Positions 33,729-42,651 of a stretch of 64,000 nt of DNA are shown one piece after another. Location: the NCBI RefSeq assembly GCF_000378825.1, contig NZ_KB900388.1, forward strand, positions 1,053,947 to 1,117,946, in the 5' to 3' direction. A program made the position numbers and the translations under genes. Under the pieces are notes generated by a model. It did no database searches. It saw only the letters and a list, made by a program, of their open reading frames with translations, and was not told where the DNA came from. This stretch comes from Salinispora vitiensis. GTDB lineage: Bacteria > Actinomycetota > Actinomycetes > Mycobacteriales > Micromonosporaceae. The first letter of the stretch is position 1. Every line of letters starts with the position of its first letter.

Positions 33729-35147
33729 TCAGCCCTTGACGACGCCGATCGGCGCCAACCGGGCGACCTTGCGGCACAGCCCGGCGCCCTCGGTCGCCTC
33801 GACCACGGCGTCGATGTCCTTGTACGCCGCCGGCATCTCCTCGGCCAGACCACGCCGGGAAGCACCGCGTACGGCGATGTCCCGCGCGACGAGCTGCTCG
33901 CGCGGATCCTGGCCGCGCTCGTCCCGCACCGCCTGCTTCCGGCTGCGCACCCGCCCGGCCCCGTGACAGCTAGAGGCGAAGGCCGGGGCACCGGAGACCC
34001 CGGTCAGCACGTAGGACGCGGTGCCCATCGACCCGGGGATGAGTACCGGCTGCCCGACCTCAGCCAGCTCCGCCGGCAGGTCCGGATGCCCAGGAGGCAG
34101 CGCTCGGGTGGCACCCTTGCGGTGCACGCAGAGCGAACGCCGCTCGCCATCCACCCCGTGATTCTCGATCTTCGCCTGGTTGTGTGAGACGTCGTAGACC
34201 AGGTCGAGGTTTGCGCCGGTGACCCGACGAAAGACCAGCCGGCTCACGTGGGTGAGCAGCTGCCGATTCGCCCGGGCGTAGTTGGCGGCGGCGGCCATCG
34301 CGCCGAGATAGGCGTGCCCCTCCGGAGACGAGACCGGGGCGCAGGCGAGCTGCCGGTCCGGCACCTCGATGCCGTAGCGGGGCATCGCCTTCTCCATCCG
34401 ACGCACGTAGTCGGCGCAGATCTGGTGCCCCAGCCCGCGCGAGCCACAATGGATCATCACGCAGACCTGGCCGGGCCAGAGCCCGAACACCTCCGCGACG
34501 CGCTGGTCGTACACCTCCGTAACGGCCTGCACCTCGAGGAAGTGGTTGCCCGAACCGAGACTGCCCACCTGCTTCGCGCCGCGCTCGATTGCCCGTGCAC
34601 CGACCGCCTCCGGGTCGGCGTCACCCAGCGCACCCTGGTCCTCGCAGCGTTCCAGGTCCCGCTCGACGCCGAAGCCACGCTGCACCGCGTACCGCGACCC
34701 GTCGCGCAGCACCCCGTCCACGTCCGCGCGGCCCGCCAAGTGCCACGCCGCGCCGCGCCCCGCCCCCCGCGGCGTCCCCTCAGCCAGCCCATCCATGACC
34801 GCGTCGAGCCGGGGACGAAGCCCCGCCAGATCGAGGTCGGCCGCGAGCAGCCGCACACCGCAGGAGATGTCGAACCCCACCCCGCCCGGGGACACCACCC
34901 CGCCCGCCGCCACATCGGTGGCGGCCACCCCGCCGATCGGAAAGCCGTAGCCCAGGTGCACGTCCGGCATGGCGAATGAGGCGTCGACGATGCCGGGCAG
35001 GGTGGCAACGGCCGCGACCTGCTCCAACGACCCGTCCGCCCCGATCCCCGGCAGCAGCGCCTCGGCCGCGAAGACCACTCCGGGAACCCGCATCGGGTCC
35101 CGCCGATCGATCCGGAAACGGTACGGCGACTCCTCGACCAGCTCCAC
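33729..35147 (-). CDS. rtcB: RNA-splicing ligase RtcB
   Basis: A 472-residue GTP- and manganese-dependent ligase that joins 2',3'-cyclic-phosphate or 3'-phosphate ends to 5'-OH ends in tRNA splicing or RNA repair. Conserved features are [18 protein letters not shown] near residue 62, [13 protein letters not shown] near 92 with the metal-binding Asp and Cys, [13 protein letters not shown] near 195, [11 protein letters not shown] near 231, VSHNQAKIE near 318 and SCHGAGR near 391, whose His is the GMP acceptor. All key residues are present and there is no intein. The GTG start gives a full family N-terminus. It pairs with archease. Confidence 0.95.
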   Translation of the reverse strand: MELVEESPYRFRIDRRDPMRVPGVVFAAEALLPGIGADGSLEQVAAVATLPGIVDASFAMPDVHLGYGFPIGGVAATDVAAGGVVSPGGVGFDISCGVRLLAADLDLAGLRPRLDAVMDGLAEGTPRGAGRGAAWHLAGRADVDGVLRDGSRYAVQRGFGVERDLERCEDQGALGDADPEAVGARAIERGAKQVGSLGSGNHFLEVQAVTEVYDQRVAEVFGLWPGQVCVMIHCGSRGLGHQICADYVRRMEKAMPRYGIEVPDRQLACAPVSSPEGHAYLGAMAAAANYARANRQLLTHVSRLVFRRVTGANLDLVYDVSHNQAKIENHGVDGERRSLCVHRKGATRALPPGHPDLPAELAEVGQPVLIPGSMGTASYVLTGVSGAPAFASSCHGAGRVRSRKQAVRDERGQDPREQLVARDIAVRGASRRGLAEEMPAAYKDIDAVVEATEGAGLCRKVARLAPIGVVKG

Positions 35148-35175
35148 CCGCGCGACCTACCCGGTCCGGTCCGGC

Positions 35176-35778
35176 TTACACGCGGGCCGGAGGGCGACGC
35201 ATCGCCCACACCCGCGGTCCCCCGCCCGGCACGGTCACCTCCCCGGTCACCTCGAACCCACACCGTCGGTAGAACCGCAGATTCGCCGAAGCGCTCGTCT
35301 CCAGCGTCGCGGGCAGGCCGGCCCGGTCCGCCTCGACCAGGCCGGGACGCAGCAGCCGCGAGCCGACTCCCCCGCCCTGGCCCGCGGGCCGCACCCCCAC
35401 CGTGGCCAGCAGGAACGCCGGTTCCGCGGCCCGCAGCGGGGCACAGGCCGCCTCCGCGGCGAGCATCGCCGCATGACGGTCCCCGGCATGCTCCGCGTTC
35501 CCGGCAGCCACCTCGGCCCAGACCTCGTCGGGCACCGACCGGTCCGACCGCAGCCACACCGCCACCGCCTGCGGGTGGCCGTGGGTGTCCAGCGCCGCCC
35601 AGACATCCCCGTACGGCAGACCAACCCTGGTCAGGGTCATCGCGAAGAGGTGTGCCAGCCGTTCCCGATGCCGATCCGCGCCGACGGTCCACGCAGTCCA
35701 GGAGTAGCCGTCAAACGCCTCGGCCAGTACCCCGGCCGCCGCCTCGACCAGCTCCGGCCCGATCCGCCGTACCTCCAC
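35176..35778 (-). CDS. GNAT-family N-acetyltransferase
   Basis: A 200-residue acetyl-CoA-dependent acetyltransferase. The acetyl-CoA binding core is LLATVGVRPAGQGGGVGSRLLRPG near residue 125, followed by LETSASANLRFYRRCGFEVTGE, the typical motif B. The N-terminal half matches GNATs that act on small molecules. The GTG at 35778 has GGGAGG 6 bases upstream, which decides the start; the frame runs on to 35820. The acceptor is unknown. It lies 28 bases upstream of the rtcB start on the same strand and may be co-transcribed. Confidence 0.88.
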   Translation of the reverse strand: MEVRRIGPELVEAAAGVLAEAFDGYSWTAWTVGADRHRERLAHLFAMTLTRVGLPYGDVWAALDTHGHPQAVAVWLRSDRSVPDEVWAEVAAGNAEHAGDRHAAMLAAEAACAPLRAAEPAFLLATVGVRPAGQGGGVGSRLLRPGLVEADRAGLPATLETSASANLRFYRRCGFEVTGEVTVPGGGPRVWAMRRPPARV

Positions 35779-35954
35779 GAACGTCCTCCCATTCGTCCCG
35801 AACGGCGATCCTCCCAGCACCGCAGCATCCGCCGCCGGGAATATTCGCGTCTCCCGGAAGCTGGCCAGCCACAGACCCCCGAGCCGCGCAGCCAGAGCGG
35901 GAGGTCAGGGGCCGGGGTGGCCGATGGTCCCGGCGGCTCCGGTGAGCAGCAGTG

Positions 35955-36683
35955 TCACGGCCGGCGTTGAAGCATCGACACCACGCCCGCATCACTGCTC
36001 TCATAGGCGACGCCGCGCAGGACGGCGACCGGGGCCCCACGACCCCGCTGCCCGAGGATGATCCCGGCCGCCGCGGCGATCAGGTCGGTGAAGGTCTCCT
36101 CCTGCCGCTTACCGCCGTACTCCGTCACACGCAGCGGCCCCACACCCGCCGCGCCGATCGAAATGACGGTCGCCCCACGCCGGTCGGCACGACCGTCGGA
36201 GTCCGCGACCACCACCGCCACCTCCGCGCCCGCGTGAGCGATCAACGCATCCCGCAGGGCGCGGGCGGAGGCGTCCGGATCCACCGGCAACAGCCACGCA
36301 CCCTGCGGGCCAGCCCGGTCAATCCCGGCGGAGGTCAGCTGGAAGCCGAGCGTATGCCGCGCGATGATCGGGCCCCTGTCGGTGACCAGGAAATAGCTGT
36401 CACTGGAATCCAAGATCAGCTGCACGACCTCGGCAGGCTTGCCCGTGCGAGCGGACAACTCCAGCGCCTCCGGGCCAACCACGACACTGGCCAGGTCGAC
36501 GTACCGCTTCTCCGCGACACTCACGGCCTTGGAAGCCACCACCACCACATCCCCGTCCTGCAACTCGGTGCCAGTAGAGGCCAAGACGCTGGTGATAGCG
36601 CCCGCCAGGTCCGCACCCGGCTCGAGCTCGGGAAAGGGTTCCAGCGCGAAAGCGGAGAAACCAAAGGTCGGGATGGCGGTCAT
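35955..36683 (-). CDS. Coenzyme F420-0:L-glutamate ligase (CofE) family protein
   Basis: A 243-residue protein of the CofE family, which adds glutamates to the F420 tail. It has DGDVVVVASKAVSVAEKRYVDL near residue 43, ARHTLGFQLTSAGID near 108, VVVADSDGRADRRGATVISIGAAGV near 158 and an end like CofE (GRGAPVAVLRGVAY). The usual GRPWR loop reads GRADR here, so it is a divergent member, and no cofD/fbiA partner is adjacent, whereas genuine fbiB genes sit next to it. It may glutamylate something else. The ATG at 36683 has AGGAG 7 bases upstream. Confidence 0.75.
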   Translation of the reverse strand: MTAIPTFGFSAFALEPFPELEPGADLAGAITSVLASTGTELQDGDVVVVASKAVSVAEKRYVDLASVVVGPEALELSARTGKPAEVVQLILDSSDSYFLVTDRGPIIARHTLGFQLTSAGIDRAGPQGAWLLPVDPDASARALRDALIAHAGAEVAVVVADSDGRADRRGATVISIGAAGVGPLRVTEYGGKRQEETFTDLIAAAAGIILGQRGRGAPVAVLRGVAYESSDAGVVSMLQRRP

Positions 36684-36777
36684 CGTCGGGCTCCTGCGAA
36701 AGTGAGGACGACAGGTGCATATGCGGATGGGTCCGGCGGCAAGCCTCGCTGAACGGCGAAACCCTTGGCCGGCGGGG

Positions 36778-37347
36778 CTATGGGAATGGAGCGTGTGGAA
36801 GCAGGTCGTCGTCGCGTCCGGTCTGGGGAAGACCGGCGGCAGCCGCGATGGCCTCGACGGCATCGTTCAGTCCCGTGGTTTCGGGCAGGACGAGTTCGCC
36901 GGGCCAGCCCAGGACGTCATGGGCGACGTACCAGCCGCTCATCTGCTCGGCGGTGAACTCGCTGACCTGCGGGCGCGTGAGGTGTCGGAGCAGAGTCTCG
37001 GGCAGGGACACGTCGAGGTAGCAGAACAGCGATCGCGCGCGGTGGTCGTCCCGCAGGGCCGTCAGCATGCTGCGGTATCGGCTGGTGTGCAGGGTGCCCT
37101 CCAGCACCACGTGATAGCCGTGGTCAAGAGCGAACCGAACGGTCTGCGCGATCAAGGCCGGTGCCACTCCCCCGGGCTTGTCCCGCTCGCGTAGCAGGAT
37201 GCGGCGCAGGTAGTCCTGCTCGACCAGGGCGCAACCCCGGCCGTGCCGGCGTCGCAGCTCACCGGCGATGCTGCTCTTACCCGAGCCGGAGTTACCCCGC
37301 ACGCAAACAAGGATCGTGTCCGGCCTACCCGTGATTTCAGCGGGCAC
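36778..37347 (-). CDS. P-loop kinase, zeta-toxin/AAA-like
   Basis: A 189-residue P-loop protein. Walker A GNSGSGKSSIAGELRRR is near residue 18, and EQDYLRRILLRERDKPGG, a Zeta-toxin-like strand with the substrate Asp, near 43. GYHVVLEGTLHTSRY near 77 is Walker B-like with a catalytic acidic residue, and an Arg-rich lid follows. The family phosphorylates small molecules or nucleotide sugars; stand-alone copies are usually metabolic or resistance kinases rather than toxins. No epsilon-like antitoxin is adjacent. It opens the decaying accessory stretch. Confidence 0.75.
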   Translation of the reverse strand: MPAEITGRPDTILVCVRGNSGSGKSSIAGELRRRHGRGCALVEQDYLRRILLRERDKPGGVAPALIAQTVRFALDHGYHVVLEGTLHTSRYRSMLTALRDDHRARSLFCYLDVSLPETLLRHLTRPQVSEFTAEQMSGWYVAHDVLGWPGELVLPETTGLNDAVEAIAAAAGLPQTGRDDDLLPHAPFP

Positions 37348-37400
37348 GATGCCTCCTCGGCTTCAGTCGATTCGGATGGTCAGGTAGAGAGCGGCGACAG

Positions 37401-38023
37401 TCAGCTGCGTAAAGTCAGGAAGTTGATCCTCGCCAAGGGTGACCCCGCGCAGATTGTCCAACGGCGTCCTGAGCCCTGGAGGCGGCTTCCGCGAAGATCG
37501 GCACCGTCGAGGTGGCAGGAGTCCAACTCCAGACCGGCGAGGTCACAAGAGCGCAGCGCGATACGCGGCAGCCGACAGGAAGACCACTCGCCGTTGCTGA
37601 GAGTGCAGTCGGTGAACGCGACCGAGCGGGCGGCGACGACGCGTTGGAGGGTGGCGTAGTCGAGGCGGCAGCCGTCGAACAGGACATCCTTGAGGCGTAC
37701 GTCGGTGAACCTGGTGCCGGTGAACCGGGAGCCGGTGATCGCGCACCGTTCGATGGTGATGCCGGTTGGGTGGCTCCGGAGAAGTCGGTACGGGTGACCT
37801 CGCAGCCGAGACGGCTCCCCGCCTCCCAGGTGCACTCGCCCAGGTCCACACCGGTGATCAGGCTGCTGCGGATGCTGACATCCGCAAGCTGCGCACCGCG
37901 CCACGCCGCACCCTCGACCAAGGTTTCGGTCAGATCGCCGGCCAGGTCCGTCATAGCATCAAGGTCATCCGGATCGAGGCCCGGCAGCAGGACCCGCACC
38001 TCGCCGACCGTGGTGGTACGCAT
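37401..38023 (-). pseudogene. Pentapeptide-repeat protein, broken by a frameshift
   Basis: The frame from 38023 gives MRTTTVGEVRVLLPG, then clear pentapeptide coils (AAWRGAQLADVSIRSSLITG, GCEVTRTDFSGAT). It then loses homology and turns Ser/Pro-rich at about 37770. From that point the neighbouring frame continues the same fold to 37401: TGITIERCAITGSRFTGTRF, TDVRLKDVLFDGCRLDYATL, AVAFTDCTLSNGE-like coils and LELDSCHLDGADLRGSRLQG. A single base change near 37764-37772 joins the two into one protein of about 206 residues. Pentapeptide-repeat proteins form square beta-helices and may mimic DNA to protect gyrase. A sequencing error could also cause the break. Confidence 0.7.
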
Positions 38024-38221
38024 ATGTCCTCAACCTGTGCAGGCGCGGGATGGGCACGCCGCCCCGCGCGGGGCCGATGCCGCTCACAAGAAGCCCTCCT
38101 CGAGGCTGACGGGTCGACCGGCATCACCGACGACTCTGAAGCACCCTCTTCTTTTCTCTTCCGAGAGGCCGCTGCGTTCGGTGGGGTTGACGGAGTATCA
38201 ACTCCACCGGCAAGCTCTCGC

Positions 38222-38688
38222 TTACGGCTGGAAGTACTCCGACATCAGCTGGCTGACCCATTCCGGCTGCCGGACGTTTACCGGCAGGAACTCGTTCATC
38301 GTTGGCTTCAGGTCGATTACGGGGGTACCCGAGACCGCGTCAAGGCCGACCACCGTCAGTTCGCGGCCGCGCACGGATTCGATCGCGCAGCACGTCACCC
38401 CAATGCGGTTCGGTCGGCGGGGACCGCGACCGGCGAAGATTCCGACGGACGGGAGGTCAGCACGGCCGCGGTTCGGGCGAGGCTCGCGGTAGTCGTCGCG
38501 TTCCGGGATCTGATCGAAATAAAAAGCACGTCGACGTGGGTGAAGCCCTCCAACCCTTGCAGACACGCCTCGCCGAAGCGCTCGTCGATGGTGATCGTGC
38601 TGTGGACAGCACCCCAGTTGTCCGTGTGCTGGACATCTGTCCGGTCATTGCGCACCGTACCGATCGGATTGATCTCGAAGCTGAGCAT
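38222..38688 (-). pseudogene. trmO: tRNA m6t6A37 methyltransferase TrmO-like gene with frameshift
   Basis: The frame from ATG 38688 reads MLSFEINPIGTVRNDRTDVQ, then WGAVHSTITIDERFGEACLQ and GLEGFTHVDVLF, the start of TrmO/TsaA. After 38525 it becomes Thr/Ser nonsense. The adjacent frame continues the family: YFDQIPERDDYREPRPNRGR, LPSVGIFAGRGPRRPNRIGV, ELTVVGLDAVSGTPVIDLKP and a typical end at 38222. The break is in a run of five A at 38521-38525 (five T in the coding strand), where one more T restores the frame. It may be a true mutation, a programmed slip or a read error. TrmO methylates t6A37 of tRNA-Thr. Confidence 0.7.
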
Positions 38689-38746
38689 GGAGAGGCTGTT
38701 TCCCTTCAGTGAACGCAATCTTCGGCCGAAGCGGCGTGACGCGTGG

Positions 38747-39124
38747 TCACGCGACGAGGAGGAGCACGCTGATCACCACCATCACCACGGCAGTGGCAGC
38801 ATGCACGCCGTACGCAACTGCCTTGGGGCCGTTACTGCGCAACACGATCATTGCGTCGCCGGCGGGCATGCCGGAGGCGGCCAGCATGTACCAGCCCAGC
38901 AGGTGGGGCGTGGCGCCGGCCAGCACGATGAAGATCAAGATGCCCGAGGCGATGTCGCGCACGGCCTTAACCCTCAGCCAGGCATGGAAGGCGGGGTCCT
39001 CGGTCGGCGTGCCGGGGATGCCGAAGCCGGCTGCGGCGTGCGGCGCCCGGAAGGCGTTCAGGCCGATGACGATGATGCCTGCGCCGATCAGCCCGGCGAG
39101 GACATTGGCGACGGTGGTAAGCAC
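38747..39124 (-). CDS. DUF4267 family membrane protein
   Basis: A 125-residue protein with four transmembrane helices: VLAGLIGAGIIVIGLNAF, AVRDIASGILIFIVLAGA, a short third near LLGWYMLAASGMP and the C-terminal ATAVVMVVISVLLLVA. The loop RAPHAAAGFGIPGTPTEDPAFHAWLRVKAVRD is the family hallmark. The GTG start has GGAGGAG 6 bases upstream. It is divergent from a TetR gene, and the shared gap holds three operator-like palindromes, so it is very likely that repressor's target. Function of the family is unknown. Confidence 0.85.
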   Translation of the reverse strand: MLTTVANVLAGLIGAGIIVIGLNAFRAPHAAAGFGIPGTPTEDPAFHAWLRVKAVRDIASGILIFIVLAGATPHLLGWYMLAASGMPAGDAMIVLRSNGPKAVAYGVHAATAVVMVVISVLLLVA

Positions 39125-39158
39125 GGCGGTCTCCTCCTTGGCGACAGCAGCGAAAACC

Positions 39159-39221
39159 CTAGCGACGCTAGATGTGGTAGCAACGCTAAACTGCCTTCGG
39201 CAGGATGTCTAGCGTTGCTAG
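39159..39221. promoter_or_regulatory. Three operator-like palindromes and a leaderless promoter
   Basis: Three related palindromes lie in the 106-base gap: CTAGCGACGCTAG (39159-39171), GTAGCAACGCTAA (39177-39189) and CTAGCGTTGCTAG (39209-39221). Each has CTAGC/GCTAG-type arms. The last overlaps TAGGAT at 39219-39224, a -10 box that ends 7 bases before the tetR ATG. Transcription would then begin at the start codon, giving a leaderless mRNA. This fits autorepression by the TetR protein. Confidence 0.7.
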
Positions 39222-39230
39222 GATTTAGTC

Positions 39231-39851
39231 ATGTCCACCATCAGCGAGCGTCGCGAGCGTGAACGTGCTCACCGCCACCAGCTGATCATCACAGCCGCCC
39301 GCGAACTCGCGGAGGCCGAAGGCTGGGAAGCGGTCACGACACGACGGCTGGCCGAACGCGTCGAGTACAGCCAGCCGGTGCTGTACAGCCACTTCAATGG
39401 CAAAGACGCCATCGTCAGCGCCGTCGCCCTGGACGGATTCAACCAACTCGCCGCCCACCTAAGCCACGCACGGCAGGCAGCCGCTGAGCCCGGACAGGCC
39501 GCCTTGCGCGCCGTCAGCCACGCCTACCTGGCGTTCGCGACCGAGCGACCCGCCCTGTACCAGGCCATGTTCATCCTGCCCACCGACCTGAAGTTCGCGA
39601 GCGCCGAGACACCGGCCCCGCTGCGGGCTTCGTTCGACGAGTTCGTGAACTGTCTCCACCCGGACAACGAACGGCGCGAACTGTTCGCCGAAGTCATCTG
39701 GAGCGCCTTACACGGCATCGCCGTCCTGTCGGGCAGCGGCCGCATCCCCCCTGACGGGCAGGAGGAGCGGGTCGACCTGATCATCGCCCAGATCGCTGAC
39801 ACCCGACAGGACCGACAACGCCACAAGAGAGGACCGAGGTCAAGAACCTGA
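39231..39851 (+). CDS. TetR/AcrR-family repressor
   Basis: A 206-residue repressor. The helix-turn-helix is ITAARELAEAEGWEAVTTRRLAERVEYSQPVLYSHFNGKDAIVSAV (residues 19-64), and the C-terminal half fits the WHG-type ligand domain (ALYQAMFILPTDLKF, then VIWSALHGIAVLSGSGRIP). It diverges from the DUF4267 gene and lies beside three palindromic sites, so it likely represses both genes. The ATG coincides with the predicted transcript start. The ligand is unknown. A basic tail (RQDRQRHKRGPRSRT) ends it. Confidence 0.9.
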   Translation: MSTISERRERERAHRHQLIITAARELAEAEGWEAVTTRRLAERVEYSQPVLYSHFNGKDAIVSAVALDGFNQLAAHLSHARQAAAEPGQAALRAVSHAYLAFATERPALYQAMFILPTDLKFASAETPAPLRASFDEFVNCLHPDNERRELFAEVIWSALHGIAVLSGSGRIPPDGQEERVDLIIAQIADTRQDRQRHKRGPRSRT

Positions 39852-39885
39852 GCAGCGACCGAACGCACGCTCGTCGGCTACGTGT

Positions 39886-40281
39886 TCACCAATGATCCGC
39901 ACCGCACGGTCTGCCATGAGCGGATCGCTCGTCGCGTGCTTCGACAGGAGCCTGATCGTCGGTGCCGGTCAAGGTTCGGACGCGCGGGGTGGGCACGGCG
40001 CCCCACGGGCGCCCGTAGCGGGCGTTGCCTTCTCTTGTTCTAGTCGACGAGAGCACCGGGCTAACGTCCTGCCACACCCGCAGATCGTCACCGACCACCT
40101 CGACCTCTGGGCCCGGATCATGCCCCAACCATGGCGAACCGCCGGTGGACAGCTGCGCCCATTCCCGCCAGTCCGCCAACCCACTGCAACAACCCGGCAC
40201 TACGGTCGTCCCGGTCCGGGTGTCACCCACCTGCACACCACCGGCAACGATCAGCAACTCCTCGGCCAGCAGTGCGTCCAC
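39886..40281 (-). CDS. Hypothetical protein downstream of ydcF
   Basis: A 131-residue protein whose first 75 residues look genuinely coded (VDALLAEELLIVAGGVQVGD, then TTVVPGCCSGLADWREWAQL, then LGHDPGPEVEVVGDDLRVWQ). The rest becomes Arg/Gly-rich and may be a decayed tail. I do not recognise the family. It lies 17 bases after the stop of the ydcF 3' fragment, so before the IS insertions it was probably part of a ydcF operon. It may now be silent, as its promoter would be separated by 4 kb of insertions. Confidence 0.45.
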   Translation of the reverse strand: MDALLAEELLIVAGGVQVGDTRTGTTVVPGCCSGLADWREWAQLSTGGSPWLGHDPGPEVEVVGDDLRVWQDVSPVLSSTRTREGNARYGRPWGAVPTPRVRTLTGTDDQAPVEARDERSAHGRPCGADHW

Positions 40282-40298
40282 GACCTGCCAGACGCGGC

Positions 40299-40462
40299 TC
40301 AGATCAGCCGGCTCGTGTAACCGGCCGCCACCAGGCGCTCGAACGCCGCCCGTACCTCGTCCGGCATCTCCTGCGGGATCGCGAACCCGCGCTCGGCGTA
40401 CACCTCGATCCGCTGCGTGTCGCCGACCAGCATCTCCACCACCCGCCCCGGGACTGCGTAGA
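40299..40462 (-). pseudogene. ydcF-like gene, 3' fragment
   Basis: The last 50 or so residues of a YdcF/DUF218 protein: IYAVPGRVVEMLVGDTQRIE, then VYAERGFAIPQEMPDEVRAA and FERLVAAGYTSRLI. The VGDTQRI...RGF...IP...Y.RL..AG pattern is the family C-terminus. The fragment begins exactly at the left end of the IS256-family element. The matching 5' part is at 44493-45013 on the same strand. Confidence 0.8.
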
Positions 40463-41827
40463 TTTCCGTGTTTGACCTGGGTGTGGTCCGTTGGACAGGA
40501 CGTTGATCCTGTCCAGGAAGGACCACGTCATGGCAGACAAGAAGAGCGTTGTTCAGCTTCCGCAGCCGTCGGCGGCGGAGGTGGAGTTCGCGCAGCAGCT
40601 GGTTGAGCGGGCCAAGGCCGATGGAGTGTCGTTGGTCGGTCCGGGTGGGCTCCTCGCGGGGATCACCCGCACCGTCCTTGAATCAGCGCTCGACGCCGAA
40701 CTGGATGCCCACCTCGACGAGGTCGGCGTCGACGAGGCGTCGGGCCGGCGGGCCAACGTGCGTAACGGGCATGGGGCGAAGACGGTGCGGACCGAGGTCG
40801 GGCCGGTACGGATCCAGGTCCCTCGGGACCGGGCGGGGTCGTTCGCCCCGCGGATCGTCCCGAAGCACGTCCGCAGGTTGGACGGGTTCAACGAGGCGAT
40901 CCTGTCGCTGTATGCCAAAGGCCTGACGACCGGGGAGATCTCCGCGCATCTGGCGGATGTGTATGACGCCGACGTGTCCCGGGAGTTGATCAGCCGGGTC
41001 ACCGACAGCGTGCTGGAGGAGATGGAAGCGTGGCGGCAACGGCCCCTGGACCGGGTCTATCCGGTGGTGTTCATCGACGCCCTCGTGATGAAGATTCGCC
41101 AGGGGCAGGTCGCGAACCGGCCCGTCTACGTCGTGGTCGGAATCAGCCTCGACGGGGAACGCGACGTTCTGGGTATGTGGGCCGGCACCGGCGGTGAGGG
41201 CGCCAAGCAGTGGGCCGGCTACCTCACCGAGCTACGTAACCGGGGTGTCGCCGACGTGTTCATGGTCTGCTCCGACGGCCTCAAGGGCATGACCGACGCC
41301 ATTGAGCAGGTCTGGCCGCAGGCGGTGCACCAGCAATGCGTCGTGCACCTCGTACGGGCGTCACTGCGGTACACGAATCGAAAGGACTGGCAGAAGATCA
41401 CCCCGGCGTTGCGGGAGATCTACACCGCCCCGACCGTCGCGGCCGCTGAGGCCCGGTTCGAGGCGTTCGCCGTCGAGTTCGGCGACCGCTACCCGGCCGT
41501 GATCCGGCTCTGGCGCACCTCCTGGCCGCAGTTCGTGCCGTTCTTGGACTACGACCACGAGGTCCGCAAGGTCCTCTACACCACCAACATCATCGAGAGC
41601 CTGAACGCCCGGTTCCGGCAGGCCGCCCGCCGGCGGGGGCACTTCCCGACCGAGCAGGCCGCGATGAAGGTGCTCTATCTCGTCGTCCAGCAGAAACGTA
41701 AGGGCGGCGGCAGTATCACCGGCCGGGTCTACGGTTGGGCCAAGGCCCTCAACGCCCTGATCCTCGCCTACGGCGACCGGATCACCATCTAACAACCTCG
41801 ATCACACCCAACGGCCAAACACGGAAA
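40463..41827 (+). mobile_element. Intact IS256-family insertion sequence
   Basis: A 1.36 kb element with imperfect terminal inverted repeats. The left end starts TTTCCGTGTTTGACCTGGGT at 40463, and the right end, read on the minus strand from 41827, starts TTTCCGTGTTTGGCCGTTGG. It encodes one intact transposase. The flanking bases (…GCGTAGA on the left, ACGCCAC… on the right) are not a direct repeat, so the two sides were not originally contiguous. This points to a later deletion or recombination next to the element. Confidence 0.85.
40530..41792 (+). CDS. IS256-family transposase
   Basis: A 420-residue DDE transposase (Transposase_mut family). Motifs are [15 protein letters not shown] near residue 185 (first Asp), [20 protein letters not shown] near 245 (second Asp), QCVVHLVR near 270 (C-x2-H) and [20 protein letters not shown] near 350 (Glu). 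The N-terminal region has an HTH-like segment ([22 protein letters not shown]). It starts [10 protein letters not shown] at an ATG with GGAAGG 8 bases upstream. The reading frame is unbroken, so the element could still move. Confidence 0.95.
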   Translation: MADKKSVVQLPQPSAAEVEFAQQLVERAKADGVSLVGPGGLLAGITRTVLESALDAELDAHLDEVGVDEASGRRANVRNGHGAKTVRTEVGPVRIQVPRDRAGSFAPRIVPKHVRRLDGFNEAILSLYAKGLTTGEISAHLADVYDADVSRELISRVTDSVLEEMEAWRQRPLDRVYPVVFIDALVMKIRQGQVANRPVYVVVGISLDGERDVLGMWAGTGGEGAKQWAGYLTELRNRGVADVFMVCSDGLKGMTDAIEQVWPQAVHQQCVVHLVRASLRYTNRKDWQKITPALREIYTAPTVAAAEARFEAFAVEFGDRYPAVIRLWRTSWPQFVPFLDYDHEVRKVLYTTNIIESLNARFRQAARRRGHFPTEQAAMKVLYLVVQQKRKGGGSITGRVYGWAKALNALILAYGDRITI

Positions 41828-41840
41828 ACGCCACACTCCC

Positions 41841-42218
41841 CGCCCACATCCAACGCCTGACCGACCACCACACCCCCGGTCTGGAACGCGCTACCGCCTA
41901 CCTCACCGCCAAACAGCCCTACCTCAACTACCACATCGCCCTTGCCCTGGGCTGGCCGATCGCCACCGGCGTGATCGAAGGATCCTGCCGCTACCTGGTC
42001 AAAGACCGCCTCGACATCACCGGCGCCCGCTGGAGCCTGACCAGCGGCGAAGCCGTCCTCCTGCTCCGCGCTGTCATCGCCAACGGCGACTTCGACCAGT
42101 ACTGGCGCTACCACCTCCAACGCGAGCACCAACGCACCCACACCAGCCGCTACAAAGACCAACTCGCCCTGGCCGCATGAACCAGACAACAACCTCACTC
42201 AAAAAGAAACGCACCCCG
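41841..42218 (+). mobile_element. ISKra4-family transposase tail fragment, copy 1
   Basis: The last 120 or so codons of an ISKra4-type transposase (reads [80 protein letters not shown]) plus the element's right end, finishing GCACCCCG. It is cut on the left near the IS256 boundary. The 378 bases are the same as at 44115-44492. Confidence 0.85.
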
Positions 42219-42651
42219 ACAATTCCGTGTCGTCGACCCTGGTCAGCAGCCGCCACAGCGTCGAAGGGACCGGCAGCTTGCCGGTGAACCCGAGCTTGAC
42301 CCACGCGGGTGGGTCCAGGTCACGGACCCAGTCGGCCATCGCGGCGAAGGTACACGCGCCACCCATCACCGCGCACACGGCGGCGGCGAGCATGCTCGCC
42401 AAGAGGTACCGGACTCCGCGCGGGTCCCGGGGATCGGCAACCACGGCCAAGGCCGCCAGCAACCCCTGTCGTTCACAATCGGTAACGGCTGTCAGTGATG
42501 TGGTGCCAGTGGGCCGGGGCCCGGCGATCGCGGCGATCGGCGATGATGACATGAGCGAGTGCGGCCCTTCGGAGTCGTGTTGTCTCAGCAACTCCATGAT
42601 CACTGATGTGGTCGCACCCGCCCCAAACAGCTCCAGGGCTCGCATCGTCAC
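42219..42651 (-). mobile_element. ISAs1-family transposase, 5' fragment
   Basis: The N-terminal 145 residues of an ISAs1-type transposase: LLAALAVVADPRDPRGVRYL, then LASMLAAAVCAVMGGACTFA, AMADWVRDLDPPAWVKLGFT and GKLPVPSTLWRLLTRVD. The frame is cut by the right end of ISKra4 copy 1 at 42218, so the catalytic domain is missing. A start at 42552 (MSSSPIAAIAG) is likely; the frame extends to 42651. Confidence 0.8.

Noticed and set aside
36778..37347. Zeta-type toxin of a toxin-antitoxin pair
   Set aside because: The P-loop kinase has no adjacent antitoxin gene, so a metabolic or resistance kinase is equally likely; reported only as a kinase.
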